Below are positions 8,535 through 17,173 of a DNA stretch of 64,000 nt, piece after piece. The first letter of the stretch is position 1. Every line of letters starts with the position of its first letter. A program made the translations under genes and the position numbers. The notes below the pieces were generated by a model that was given only the letters and a program-made list of their open reading frames with translations, made no database searches and was not told the DNA's origin. Location: assembly GCA_903883645.1 (NCBI GenBank), contig CAISBR010000147.1, positions 1-64,000 on the forward strand. Direction: 5' to 3'. The DNA comes from an uncultured Myxococcales bacterium (GTDB lineage: Bacteria; Myxococcota_A; UBA9042).

Positions 8535-9860
8535 ATGGTCGAGGGCCGCGTCGCCATGGCCAGTGCCGTTCAAGCCGACCTAGTCGACCGGCTGGGGCGC
8601 GCGCGCGTCTTGGTGGCCGACGAAGCGCGCAAGGCCTGCGGTCTAGAAGTGGGCGCCGCCGGCCCCCTGGCAGTAGTCCGGCCAGCCAACATCGAACACG
8701 TTGAACATATTGTAAAAGTTGGGCGCCTCCGCCATGCCGTGGTGGTGCCGCGCGGGCGTTTTCCGGTTAGCCAACCCGAAGAAGTGCGCGATGTGGTGGT
8801 GCTCGACGTGGGGGCCCTGCAGCGCCCGCCCGCGGTCGACATCGGCCGGCGCACCGTAACCGTGGGCGTGGGCGTCGAGCTCGGGCAGATTGACCGGGTG
8901 GCGCGGCAGGCGCGGCTTTGTTTGCGTTCCATGCCCGGCTTTGACGATGGCGAAAAACTGGGCGCGCTGCTGGCCCGTGGCACGCCTGGCGAGCTGGGGT
9001 TGGGCGAAGGCTCGCTGCTCGGCGAGGTGGTCAGCGCGCATGTCGTGACCGGCGGTGGGCGCGTGTTGGCCGTGGGTGCGGCGGATATGCTGGCGCAGAC
9101 GCCGTGGCTCGGCGAGGGGTTTGCTAATCCTTTAGGGCAGTTGCTTGGCAGCGAGGGGCGGTTGGCGATCCTGTGTGAGGTGACGCTGCGGCTGCATCCC
9201 GCGCCGACGGCGGCGTGGTGCAGTGTGGCGCTGCCGCCGACGCGTGAGGCTTTGCTGGGGGCGGCGTCGCTGACGCGGGCGCTGTACTCCGCGCGGCTGG
9301 CCGATACGGGCCTCGTGCGGCAGACGGCGAGTGGGCAGCAACTGGATCTGCGGCTGATCACCTTTCGCGGCGAGGCCGACCTGGCGCAGGTGGGCACCCT
9401 TGCCCTAGAACTAGGCATGAAATTTGGCATTACCCTGCCGCCGCCCGAAGCGGAGCCGCGGCGGGTGCGCTTGGGGCTGCAGGCGGGAGCTTGGCCGTTG
9501 CGGGCGGCCGCCCAGCCGAGCCTAGAATTGCGCCTGAGCTGGCCCGACCTTCCAGGTCTCTACGACCTGACGTCGGCGCTCTATGCCGAGGTAGGGCAGG
9601 TGGGTGAGCGGACCTGGGCGCTGGGGGCAGACTCGGTGCTGCTTCGATGTAGTTTCGGCTCGGTGCGCCCCGAGCTGCACCCGCTGGTGGCGCGGTCGTT
9701 GCTGCTGTTCGATGCCGGGGCGGCGCCGCTCGGTTTTGGTTCGCTGCTGCGGTCGGCCGGGCGCGAGCGTATGCCCACGTCGGCCAAGGTGCTGCTGACG
9801 GCGCTGCAGCGGGCTTGGGACCCCGAGGGCGTGCTGTCGAGTCGCGTGGGCGTGCTTTGA
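8535..9860 (+). CDS. FAD-binding oxidase, PCMH/GlcD-like
   Basis: 441 residues. The N-terminal half follows the FAD_binding_4 (PCMH) pattern: AVVRPANIEHVEHIVK, then VVVPRGRFPVS, a central GALLARG and SLLGEVVSAHVVTGGGRVL, and GSEGRLAILCEVTLRLHP, which matches the GSEGTLGI signature. The C-terminal half would be the FAD-linked oxidase substrate domain, ending in the usual AWDPEGVLSS. Known relatives oxidise 2-hydroxy acids (glycolate, D-lactate), but no Fe-S partner subunit lies beside it. ATGs at 8535 and 8556 are both possible starts. The stop is 3 bp from that of trmL on the other strand. Substrate unknown. Confidence 0.8.
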   Translation: MVEGRVAMASAVQADLVDRLGRARVLVADEARKACGLEVGAAGPLAVVRPANIEHVEHIVKVGRLRHAVVVPRGRFPVSQPEEVRDVVVLDVGALQRPPAVDIGRRTVTVGVGVELGQIDRVARQARLCLRSMPGFDDGEKLGALLARGTPGELGLGEGSLLGEVVSAHVVTGGGRVLAVGAADMLAQTPWLGEGFANPLGQLLGSEGRLAILCEVTLRLHPAPTAAWCSVALPPTREALLGAASLTRALYSARLADTGLVRQTASGQQLDLRLITFRGEADLAQVGTLALELGMKFGITLPPPEAEPRRVRLGLQAGAWPLRAAAQPSLELRLSWPDLPGLYDLTSALYAEVGQVGERTWALGADSVLLRCSFGSVRPELHPLVARSLLLFDAGAAPLGFGSLLRSAGRERMPTSAKVLLTALQRAWDPEGVLSSRVGVL

Positions 9861-9863
9861 CCC

Positions 9864-10328
9864 CTACTTAGCCAAGATCGAAGCGAAATTCTGCTGTCGC
9901 AGCGCCTCAAACAGCACCAGCGTCGCCGTGTTCGACAGGTTCAGGCTGCGGATCGCCGGCAAAATCGGCACCCACAACGTGCACGGCGCCAGCTGATCGC
10001 GCACATCGGCCGGAAAGCCGCGCGTCTCGCCGCCAAAGATCAGAATATCGTCGGGCTGATACGCGACCTCGTCGTAGCGCTGGCCACCGTGCGACGAAAA
10101 CGCCCAGGTGCGGCGACCTGGCAGCGCCGTCAGCAAGGCCTGCAGGTCGGCGTGGTGATGCAGCTTTACATTTTTCCAGTAGTCGAGACCGGCGCGCCGT
10201 ACGTATTTTTCGTCGAGCGAAAACCCGAGCTTGCCCACCAAGTGCAGCTCGGTGTCCGTGCCGACGCAGACGCGACCTATGCTGCCGGTATTGCCGGGAA
10301 TCTCGGGTTCAATGAGTGCAATGTGCAT
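9864..10328 (-). CDS. trmL: tRNA (cytidine/uridine-34-2'-O)-methyltransferase
   Basis: 154 residues, typical length for TrmL, a SPOUT-fold enzyme that 2'-O-methylates the wobble base of certain tRNA-Leu species using SAM. Diagnostic segments are PEIPGNTG near the N-terminus, RAGLDYW, ILIFGGETRG and RSLNLSNTATLVLFEALRQ, which form the trefoil-knot SAM site. The ATG at 10328 lies 18 bp after the stop of the same-strand gene at 10347, so the two may share a transcript. Confidence 0.95.
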   Translation of the reverse strand: MHIALIEPEIPGNTGSIGRVCVGTDTELHLVGKLGFSLDEKYVRRAGLDYWKNVKLHHHADLQALLTALPGRRTWAFSSHGGQRYDEVAYQPDDILIFGGETRGFPADVRDQLAPCTLWVPILPAIRSLNLSNTATLVLFEALRQQNFASILAK

Positions 10329-10346
10329 GATGTATAGGCTTTTTGT

Positions 10347-11135
10347 TCAGAAGTAGTAGCAGAAGCCGGCGCCGCCCGAGTAGCTGCCCGAAGTGCCGAT
10401 CCAGCTGTCGCTGTGGCCGACGCGGCTGGTGATGCTGGTGGTGGCATATTCGGGCAGGCGGCCGACCACCATGCCCACGGCGATCTGGCCGTAAAACGAG
10501 GCGTTGTCGGTCAAAAAGGCCTCGCCCATGAGGGGGATTTCGATACCCCAGCGCATGGACGGGCTGCTGACGATCGGTGTGGCGGAGGCTGAGGTGGTGG
10601 CGCCGCTGGCGGCGATGTTGGCGGTGACTTCGGTCAAGGTTTGCGTGGTGGTCTGCAGCCACGGGCGCACACCGAGCGACAAACTGGCGCGCGGGCCGTC
10701 GGAAATGCGATACAAAACCCCAAACGCTAAGCGTAGATACGACAGATCGAGTGTTGCGCTGCAGTCCGTAATCGAAGCTGCCGCAGCGCCGATCTCTTGC
10801 GCCGCTGCCACACAGCCGTGCGCCGCTTGCACCGAGGGTGTGGCCTGCCCCGACTTGGGCGGCAGCACCTGCCCGGCCTGCACCGACACGGGCTCAAGCT
10901 TGCGCTGCGTCGATTGCCAGCCGACCATCGCCTCAAAAGCCAGCTTGGTCCGCCAGTAGCGCAGCACCACCATCGGCATGCCCTGGCCGGTCATCCCCAC
11001 TCCCACGCCGATTTTTCCAGTCATATCGCGGGCCATCGCCCCCCGGGGCACCAGCAAGCCGGCGATCAGCGCCAGCCAGACCACCTGCCGCCAAGGGCTT
11101 ACGGTCACGACAAGGCTAAGGGGGCGTGGTAGCAT
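10347..11135 (-). CDS. Predicted outer-membrane beta-barrel protein
   Basis: 262 residues from the ATG at 11135. A signal peptide spans about residues 1-36 (VVWLALIAGLLVPRGAMA). The mature part alternates hydrophobic and polar residues in short strands, and the chain ends in CYYF, an aromatic C-terminus typical of barrels inserted by BamA. Two cysteines (in HGCVAAAQ and ITDCSA) sit in a predicted loop and may pair. No catalytic motif is seen. Its start is only 6 bp from the divergent start at 11142, so at least one of the two promoters must lie inside the neighbour's coding sequence. Family not recognised. Confidence 0.7.
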   Translation of the reverse strand: MLPRPLSLVVTVSPWRQVVWLALIAGLLVPRGAMARDMTGKIGVGVGMTGQGMPMVVLRYWRTKLAFEAMVGWQSTQRKLEPVSVQAGQVLPPKSGQATPSVQAAHGCVAAAQEIGAAAASITDCSATLDLSYLRLAFGVLYRISDGPRASLSLGVRPWLQTTTQTLTEVTANIAASGATTSASATPIVSSPSMRWGIEIPLMGEAFLTDNASFYGQIAVGMVVGRLPEYATTSITSRVGHSDSWIGTSGSYSGGAGFCYYF

Positions 11136-11141
11136 CGCTCC

Positions 11142-11819
11142 ATGGTGCCCAAACTGCCCAGTATCCTCAAGCGAGCGGCTGCGGTGTGGCGGCGGCTGGT
11201 CGACGCGCGCTGGCTGCTGTTGTGGCTGATCGCGGCGTGGGCGCTGGCGGTGGGGCTGCCGATGGCCACCAACTACCCCGAGCACGGGCTCGACCGCCAA
11301 GCTGTGCTGGCCTTGGGCGCCCTGGGGCCTGTAGGGGCGCTGGTGGCGGCGTGGGTGGCGCGGCCGTGGTCGGTGCTGGCGGCGGGTCTGCTGGGGCTGG
11401 TGCCGCCGCTGGTGGCCTGCCCGCCGCTGCTTGAAGCTGGGGCCGAGCGGCCGTGGACGTCGCTGCTGCTGGCGGTGACGCTGCTGGCGGCGGTCGATGC
11501 AGCACTGCGGCTTGAGTCGGCTAAGACCGCTGATTTGATTCGATTTTTTACACTACCTGCCTCGCAGCGTTGGCGCTGGCTGGCGGCGCTGGGGGCGCTG
11601 TGGCTGCTGCTCGCGTGGTGGGGCCAGCCGGGGCGGCCGCTGTTGCCCGAGTCGGGGCGAGCGGTGCGGGTCGCCGGCGTGGCGCTGTGCTGGTCGCTGG
11701 TGGCGGGCGTGCCGATGGTGGGAGCGACGCCGGCATCGTCGTGGCGGGCACTGCTGTTGCGGCGTGGCGCCTGGTTGCTCCTGGTGGGCGGCCTGCTGCG
11801 GCTGTGGCTGACCAACTAG
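11142..11819 (+). CDS. Multi-pass membrane protein of unknown function
   Basis: 225 residues. About five or six hydrophobic segments are visible, for example LLLWLIAAWALAVGLP, VLALGALGPVGALVAAWVA, LLLAVTLLAAVDAALRL, WLAALGALWLLLAWW and LLLVGGLLRLWLTN. A short cytoplasmic segment with SAKTADLIRFFTLPASQRWR lies in the middle and recalls permease-like subunits of ABC exporters, but no ATPase lies beside it. The gene is followed by a small membrane protein and a parvulin-like lipoprotein on the same strand. No enzyme motif is seen. Confidence 0.65.
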   Translation: MVPKLPSILKRAAAVWRRLVDARWLLLWLIAAWALAVGLPMATNYPEHGLDRQAVLALGALGPVGALVAAWVARPWSVLAAGLLGLVPPLVACPPLLEAGAERPWTSLLLAVTLLAAVDAALRLESAKTADLIRFFTLPASQRWRWLAALGALWLLLAWWGQPGRPLLPESGRAVRVAGVALCWSLVAGVPMVGATPASSWRALLLRRGAWLLLVGGLLRLWLTN

Positions 11820-11906
11820 TACAGCGGTCGGGCGGGGCTTGTCGGGTCGCGTCGCCCGCCGCACAATCAGCATCTGCCGGGGCCGTTCGGGCTGCGCGGG
11901 GGTAAG

Positions 11907-12125
11907 GTGGCGCTCAATCTAGACAACTCGCGCGATGCTGCGGTGCCCATGGCCCGGCGTTTGCTGGCAGGGCTGCTCGAACTGGCGGCATTGGCGCCCA
12001 TGATCTATGCGCTCGACGCGCTAGAACGCCGCGATTATCTTGCGGGTGGCCTGCTGCTCGTGCTGACCTGGGTGCTGGCGCGAACGGGACTCGATCTGCT
12101 TACCGCCACGGGGGCGCAGGGATGA
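11907..12125 (+). CDS. Small two-helix membrane protein
   Basis: 72 residues from a GTG at 11907. Two hydrophobic stretches (LLAGLLELAALAPMIYAL and YLAGGLLLVLTWVLA) suggest a hairpin in the inner membrane. The stop overlaps the next start (ATGA at 12122-12125), a sign of translational coupling to the foldase-like lipoprotein. It is too small for a family assignment; the overlap is the main support that it is real. Confidence 0.55.
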   Translation: MALNLDNSRDAAVPMARRLLAGLLELAALAPMIYALDALERRDYLAGGLLLVLTWVLARTGLDLLTATGAQG

Positions 12126-13189
12126 TGCGCAAGCTCGCTTGGTGCCAAGTTGTTTTGACCGCAGTCGCGTCGCTTTTTGTCGCGTGTTCCGCTGCACCGC
12201 CGCCGGCGCCGATCAAGCCGCCCGCGTTTGCCGCGCCGCAGTTGCCCCGTGGCCCGCTGCCCGCCGCGCCGTGGGTGGCAACACCTTGTACCAACAGTAC
12301 ATTGCCGCCTGGTGACTTGGCTTGTGTGGCTGGCCGACCGATCACCCGCGCCGACTTTGATCGCGCCTGGGCGGCGGCCGAGCCGGGCACGACCGCGCCG
12401 GCCTTGTTGCAGGCCCTGATTGACGAAGAGTTGCTGGCGCAAGCGGCCGCCAAGAAAGGACTTTGGGCCAGCGCGGTGGTCGGCGATGCGCAGCGGCGGG
12501 CGATGGCTGGCGAGGCGCTTGAGCGGGCGATGGCTAAGGTGACGCCCGAGACGATCGCGCCGGCCGACATGCAAAAGGCTTATCGATTTCCGCAGATTAT
12601 TGTGCGCTACGACCATGTCGACGCTTGGTTTGTGATCGACGGCCAGATGCTCTGCTGCACGGGCGATGCCAAGCAGTGCTCGCAGCGCGACGAAGTCCGG
12701 ACCTGTATTGAAGAAACGGGGCCCAGGGCCAAGGCGGTGTACGCGGCGCTGATGGCCGACCCACCACAGAGCTCTACCGAGTTGTTTGCCCGCCTGAAGA
12801 TTTTGGGCGAGACGCGCCCCGACCTTGGTGCCGCACCTGTGCATTTTTACTACGATAAGACCAAGCATTACGAAGAGCAGAAGGGCTACGATGTGATGAT
12901 CAAAGAGTTTGCCGAGGCGGTGGTCACCATGCAGCCTGGGCAGATTCACGAGCCCGTGCGATCGGCATTTGGCTGGCATATTCCATACTTAGAGCGCATT
13001 GAGCCGGCGGTGCACAAGCCGTGGAACGACCCCGAGGTGCGGGCCGAGATCAGCCGCAACATCCTGACGCCGATTCGCGAGCGCGAGGCGCAGCGCTATG
13101 TGTTCGAGCTGCATCGCCAGCAGGGGGTCGAGCTTTTCTTCGACCGGCTGGATGCGCCCGCAGCGAGCGGCGATGCGGCGGAACCGTAG
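12122..13189 (+). CDS. Parvulin-like (PpiC/SurA-type) peptidyl-prolyl isomerase lipoprotein
   Basis: 355 residues. The signal ends in SLFVAC (lipid Cys22) and a Pro-rich linker follows. Residues 60-150 resemble the SurA N-domain (VAGRPITRADFDRAW, LLQALIDEELLAQAAAKKG). The C-terminal part carries the parvulin signature, with PGQIHEPVRSAFGWHIPYL as the end of the isomerase domain. Between the first strand and the rest of the isomerase is an insert near residues 175-192 with four cysteines (MLCC, QC, TC), not usual in parvulins. It probably helps fold exported, perhaps disulfide-rich, proteins; that link is inference. It is translationally coupled to the small membrane protein before it. Confidence 0.75.
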   Translation: MMRKLAWCQVVLTAVASLFVACSAAPPPAPIKPPAFAAPQLPRGPLPAAPWVATPCTNSTLPPGDLACVAGRPITRADFDRAWAAAEPGTTAPALLQALIDEELLAQAAAKKGLWASAVVGDAQRRAMAGEALERAMAKVTPETIAPADMQKAYRFPQIIVRYDHVDAWFVIDGQMLCCTGDAKQCSQRDEVRTCIEETGPRAKAVYAALMADPPQSSTELFARLKILGETRPDLGAAPVHFYYDKTKHYEEQKGYDVMIKEFAEAVVTMQPGQIHEPVRSAFGWHIPYLERIEPAVHKPWNDPEVRAEISRNILTPIREREAQRYVFELHRQQGVELFFDRLDAPAASGDAAEP

Positions 13190-13198
13190 CAAGTTCAG

Positions 13199-14263
13199 CT
13201 ATTTCTTAGGTATTGGCTTGCCCTGCGCAGAGTCTTGGCCCTGCCACACCCGCTCGTCGAGTCCGGGCAGCTTGGCCGCCTCGCCGTATAGCCCTTGGGC
13301 CACCGGCGCCAGATCGGCCGGCCAGTCGAGCACAAACCGCAGCTGCTCACCGGTGCGCGGGTGACGAAAACCCAGTGCATACGCGTGCAACGCCTGGCGC
13401 TTGACCTGGGCGAGCCACGCAATGTCGCGTTGGGTGCGCTCGGTGCGCTGCAGGCTGCGGGCGCCACCGTACAGGGCATCGCCGGCGATCGGGTGGCCCA
13501 TCTCGGCCAAATGCATACGAATCTGATGGGTGCGCCCCGTTTCAAGCGTGCACACCACCAGCGTCGTCAGGGGCGATCGCGCCAGCACGGTAAAATGGCT
13601 GACGGCCGTCTTGCCTTCGCTAACTCGCCCCGAAAATCTTTTGCGATCCGTGGGATGGCGGCCATGCAGTGTGCTCACGCTCAGGTGCGGCTCGGGGATC
13701 GTGCCCAGCGCAATCGCCACATAGCGGCGCTCAAGGCGGTGGGCGGCAAAATCGGCGGCCAGCTTTTGCATCGAACGTTCGTTTTTCGACACCACCAGCA
13801 GCCCCGAGGTGTCTTTGTCGATGCGATGCACCAGCCCCGGACGCACTTCAACCCCGCCCAGCCCTTGCATTTGTGGCGCATGGTGCAGCAGCGCGTTGAC
13901 CAGCGTACCCGTCTCGTGCCCCGCTGCCGGGTGCACCACCAGCCCCGCCGGCTTGTCGAGCACCAGCAGGTCGTCGTCTTCGTACAGGATCGCCAGCGGC
14001 ATGGCCTCGGGTTCGGCCGACAGCTCGGGCCGCGGCTGCACGATCACTTGCATAATCATGGTTTTATTGACTAATAGGCTCGGCTTTAGCTTGGCGTTTG
14101 GCGGCCCTTGCAGCAGCGTTACCTGGCCGTGAGCCAGGTGATCGGTGGCCCGCGCCCGGCTCATACCCTCGATGCGGGCCACCAGCCAAGCGTCGAGGCG
14201 CATGCCCGACTCGTGCGGGGCGACGGCCAGCACAAGAGGTTCAGTAAGCTCATGAGAATTCAA
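13199..14263 (-). CDS. rluD: RluA-family pseudouridine synthase (RluD-like)
   Basis: 354 residues. An N-terminal S4 RNA-binding domain (MRLDAWLVARIEGMSRARATDHL) precedes the catalytic domain with HRIDKDTSGLLVVSKN, whose Asp is the nucleophile, and RTHQIRMHLAEMGHPIAGD. RluD makes pseudouridines at positions 1911, 1915 and 1917 of 23S rRNA in E. coli; assignment within the RluA/C/D group is by the S4 domain and length. The first in-frame codon is TTG at 14263, 9 bp after the preceding stop; a GTG at 14233 is an alternative. It is likely co-transcribed with the O-antigen-ligase-like gene. Confidence 0.9.
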   Translation of the reverse strand: MNSHELTEPLVLAVAPHESGMRLDAWLVARIEGMSRARATDHLAHGQVTLLQGPPNAKLKPSLLVNKTMIMQVIVQPRPELSAEPEAMPLAILYEDDDLLVLDKPAGLVVHPAAGHETGTLVNALLHHAPQMQGLGGVEVRPGLVHRIDKDTSGLLVVSKNERSMQKLAADFAAHRLERRYVAIALGTIPEPHLSVSTLHGRHPTDRKRFSGRVSEGKTAVSHFTVLARSPLTTLVVCTLETGRTHQIRMHLAEMGHPIAGDALYGGARSLQRTERTQRDIAWLAQVKRQALHAYALGFRHPRTGEQLRFVLDWPADLAPVAQGLYGEAAKLPGLDERVWQGQDSAQGKPIPKK

Positions 14264-14272
14264 ATAAACCTG

Positions 14273-16930
14273 CTAAGGAGCTGTGGGCTCCGGGGGCGTG
14301 GGCGCTGCTGCGGGCTCGGCATACCACGTTTGGGCCGCGGCGATGACCTTGGCGATGCCGGCCGGGTCCGCTTTGCTCACCGTCTTTAGGTCTTCAAGCT
14401 CTGCGAGAAGCTTGGGCTTTTCGCCGCGATCCAGGCGTACTGCTTCGCGACCTTCGTGAGTTGCTTCGTCGAACTTGCTGTTGGCTGCCAGCACGACCGC
14501 AAATGCCCGCTTGAGCTCGGCGTGCTCGGCTCCAGCCAGCTCGGCCGCGCTTTGGGCCCATGGCAGCGCCTTGTCGAACTGGCCAAGCTTGCGCCACCCA
14601 TCGGCAATATCGCTCGCGCGCTCGCGGCGTTCTTTGCGTTTGGCTTCATCGCTGCGGCCATCGTCGGGGATGCCTAGAGCGTCGAGGTGCTGCAGCCACT
14701 CGGTGTACGATGACCATTTCGCTAGCTTTTTCGAGGCGTTGATGCCGTGATTCAGCGTGGTCTTGTAGGCGCCGACCAGTTGGCCATTGTCGTCGCCCGG
14801 CCAGTTGCCCGAAGCGCGGTAGGCCTGGTAACCGGGTACCTGTTTTGCAACCAATTCAACAACTTTGGCGTCGCCATCGTGGGCCATCAGGTAGCCCAAG
14901 CGCACGTTCAGCGCGATCAACTCGTCGGGCTTGAGCTCTAGGGCCTTGTCGACCGCTTCGTTCATGTTCTTGGTATCGCCGATGCGCGCCGAGAACATCG
15001 CGACATTGACCCACGCATTCAACAGATTCGGATACAGTCGCAGCGAGTTATGTAGGCTATCGATCGCCTCTTTGGTCTTGCCCATCGAGTTCAGACACAG
15101 CGCCTCGATAAAATGATTCTGGAAGTCGTCGGGATTGATGGCGATCGCCTTGCGAATCTCGACCAGGGCCTCGCCCGCGCGATGGGGCTGCTTTTGCAGG
15201 TTGCGGGCATCGGTAAAGCCGTGCTCGGCGATCATCCAGCGCTCGTGCAGGCCAGTCGCATTGCCAAAGCCCTGCAAATACATCATGGTCACCACGGCCA
15301 CGCCGATGGCGCCGCTCGACTGGGCCGAGGTCCAGCGCCGCTGCTCGTCGCCGCGCGGCCGGCTCAGCAGACCGTGAGCGGCCGCGATGATGCCCAGTTG
15401 CACACAGAACAAGAACGTAGGCATAGGCAATTGCAGCGGAAAGGAGGCCATCGCGTCGCCGCAGATGCCCACAATACCCATCAGCGAACCCATCGTCGCA
15501 AAGGCCAAGGTCGCCGCGCCGCCACGATCACTGTCGAAATGGGCCGCCTTGCGCACCACCTGCAGCGTCATCCACGTGGCGGCGAGCAGCAGTGCCAGCA
15601 GCGCAAACAGGCCCTGAAAACCGTACTCCGAGCCGAACATCAAGAAGTCGTTGTGGGCGCGAATCGGCTGCTTGGCGATCGTGAACATCTCGTTCTTTTC
15701 GCGCTGAAGTAGGTAAGTTGGGAATAATACGCGCCAATTGCCTGCACCGCCGCCCAAAGGCTCGTGCTTCATGGCGTTCCACGAGGCTGCGAGCATTGAG
15801 CCACGCCAGCGGTAGGCGCTCGAGTTGAAGTCGAAGAACGATTTCAGCAGCTGGGGCACGGACTTGCCACGCTTCTGATCGCCCTCGTCGACCTGTTCAG
15901 AGGCCGGTTTCTTGTAGTCGGCAAACGCCGCAATACCGCCGTTGAGCGCCACCACCAGCGCGATCGGCACCATCACCGCCTTGGCCGAGCGACCAAACAG
16001 ACCCACGGGGGTGCGCACCGGCGCCAGTTCGTCGCTCTCGTCCGGCTTGGCATCGCGCTTGGCCCACAGCACGCCGGTCAGCCACAGCGCTGCGGCGATG
16101 ACAATCCCCGCGATCGCCCCTGCCCAGGCCGAGCGCGTCACCGTGAGCATCAGGTAATACAGAAGTAAATCTAGAATAATCGACATCGACGCCAGCAGCG
16201 CCATGCCGGTCATGCGCTTGCCGTGGGCAAAGGCGCGCAGGCCAATCGCCATGCCTACGTAGGCAAACGGCACCACCGCGACCACCACTTCGGCGGCCAT
16301 GTTGCGGTTGCCAAAAGTCGAGCCGGGCTTGCTGATGATCGTCCAGCGCTTTTCGGGCAAAAGACTTGCAATATTGTGCTGTTCGCCAATACCGATGAGC
16401 GCCACTACTAGGCCGCCGATCAGCATACCCCCCAGCAAGTAGACGACGTGCCGCGACTGGCGCACACCGACCACCGTGACCCAGAACACCGCCGCGCCGG
16501 CGAGCCAGCGATGCACGTCGTAGCGGGCGAAAATCGACAGCACGCCACCGGTGTGCGACGGCGCCAGCACCAGCGAAAACAAGACCGACGCGATCAACGC
16601 CACGCCCGCCCACACCATCGGCGACATGCGAAAGCGCAGCGGGCGCCCGGCCGCAGCCAGCACTCCCACCAGCCCAACCAGCAGCGTTGCACCTGTGGCC
16701 ATATACAACTGCTTGGGAAGCTGGAACAAATCGCGGATACCGGGTTCGACCGCGCGCGCCATCACCACCGTCAAGAAGCCGATGCCCAGCGGGATCAAGT
16801 CGTCGAGCGGCGATGCGCCCGAAGCGTCTTGATCCGCAGCATTTCGCGGCTTCGACGGGGTGCTACTTGTCGCCTCGCTCGGTGCATCGGGGCGGATCAC
16901 TTCGATCTGTTTACGATTTTTCTTCGACAC
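14273..16930 (-). CDS. O-antigen ligase-like membrane protein with C-terminal TPRs
   Basis: 885 residues from a GTG at 16930 preceded by GGAGG. A TTG at 16969 would extend it by 13 residues, but lies only about 5 nt from the predicted transcript start. Residues 40-500 contain about 12 hydrophobic helices. A periplasmic loop with SAYRWRGSMLAASWNAMKHEP and GGGAGNW, then RAHNDFLMFGSEYG, matches the Wzy_C/O-antigen ligase pattern, with the RxHN-type His seen in WaaL-like enzymes. The last 350 residues carry TPR-like helices (AINPDDFQNHFIEALCLN, LYPNLLNAWVNVAMF). It may ligate or polymerise a glycan at the periplasmic face, or glycosylate protein; the acceptor is unknown. Confidence 0.8.
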   Translation of the reverse strand: MSKKNRKQIEVIRPDAPSEATSSTPSKPRNAADQDASGASPLDDLIPLGIGFLTVVMARAVEPGIRDLFQLPKQLYMATGATLLVGLVGVLAAAGRPLRFRMSPMVWAGVALIASVLFSLVLAPSHTGGVLSIFARYDVHRWLAGAAVFWVTVVGVRQSRHVVYLLGGMLIGGLVVALIGIGEQHNIASLLPEKRWTIISKPGSTFGNRNMAAEVVVAVVPFAYVGMAIGLRAFAHGKRMTGMALLASMSIILDLLLYYLMLTVTRSAWAGAIAGIVIAAALWLTGVLWAKRDAKPDESDELAPVRTPVGLFGRSAKAVMVPIALVVALNGGIAAFADYKKPASEQVDEGDQKRGKSVPQLLKSFFDFNSSAYRWRGSMLAASWNAMKHEPLGGGAGNWRVLFPTYLLQREKNEMFTIAKQPIRAHNDFLMFGSEYGFQGLFALLALLLAATWMTLQVVRKAAHFDSDRGGAATLAFATMGSLMGIVGICGDAMASFPLQLPMPTFLFCVQLGIIAAAHGLLSRPRGDEQRRWTSAQSSGAIGVAVVTMMYLQGFGNATGLHERWMIAEHGFTDARNLQKQPHRAGEALVEIRKAIAINPDDFQNHFIEALCLNSMGKTKEAIDSLHNSLRLYPNLLNAWVNVAMFSARIGDTKNMNEAVDKALELKPDELIALNVRLGYLMAHDGDAKVVELVAKQVPGYQAYRASGNWPGDDNGQLVGAYKTTLNHGINASKKLAKWSSYTEWLQHLDALGIPDDGRSDEAKRKERRERASDIADGWRKLGQFDKALPWAQSAAELAGAEHAELKRAFAVVLAANSKFDEATHEGREAVRLDRGEKPKLLAELEDLKTVSKADPAGIAKVIAAAQTWYAEPAAAPTPPEPTAP

Positions 16931-16980
16931 CCTGCCTCCGACGCCAGCTTCGGGCGACAGCCCGCGCAAAAACGCCCAGG

Positions 16981-17009
16981 AGTATAGACCATTTTGGCGT
17001 CCGTGTAGA
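16981..17009 (-). promoter_or_regulatory. Promoter for the O-antigen-ligase-like gene
   Basis: On the minus strand TCTACA (17009-17004), a 17-bp spacer, and TATACT (16986-16981). The start is expected near 16974, giving a leader of about 44 nt before the GTG at 16930, which supports that start over the TTG at 16969. Confidence 0.5.
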
Positions 17010-17060
17010 TCGTCTCCGACGTTCTGTGGTGGGTCGTATAAAAATCAATGGTTAGGATGT

Positions 17061-17083
17061 GGGCGAAATTTATTTTGCGCCCC
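17061..17083. promoter_or_regulatory. Imperfect palindrome, possible operator
   Basis: GGGCGAAA, a TTTAT centre, and TTTGCGCCC form an inverted repeat with one extra base in the right arm. It sits in an AT-rich part of the gap between divergent genes (16930 and 17174). It has no adjacent T-run and so does not look like a terminator. Operator function is inference. Confidence 0.35.
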
Positions 17084-17173
17084 ATGCAAAAAAGTTGGCT
17101 GCAGACCGCGGCAAAACCTGGGCTCGCATCGATCAACTAGATAGCGGAGACGAGATCCGCGGAGATAAGCCCG

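Noticed and set aside
17084..17140. 18-codon ORF MQKSWLQTAAKPGLASIN as a leader peptide
   Set aside because: No ribosome-binding site ahead of it and no attenuator-like pair of hairpins after it.
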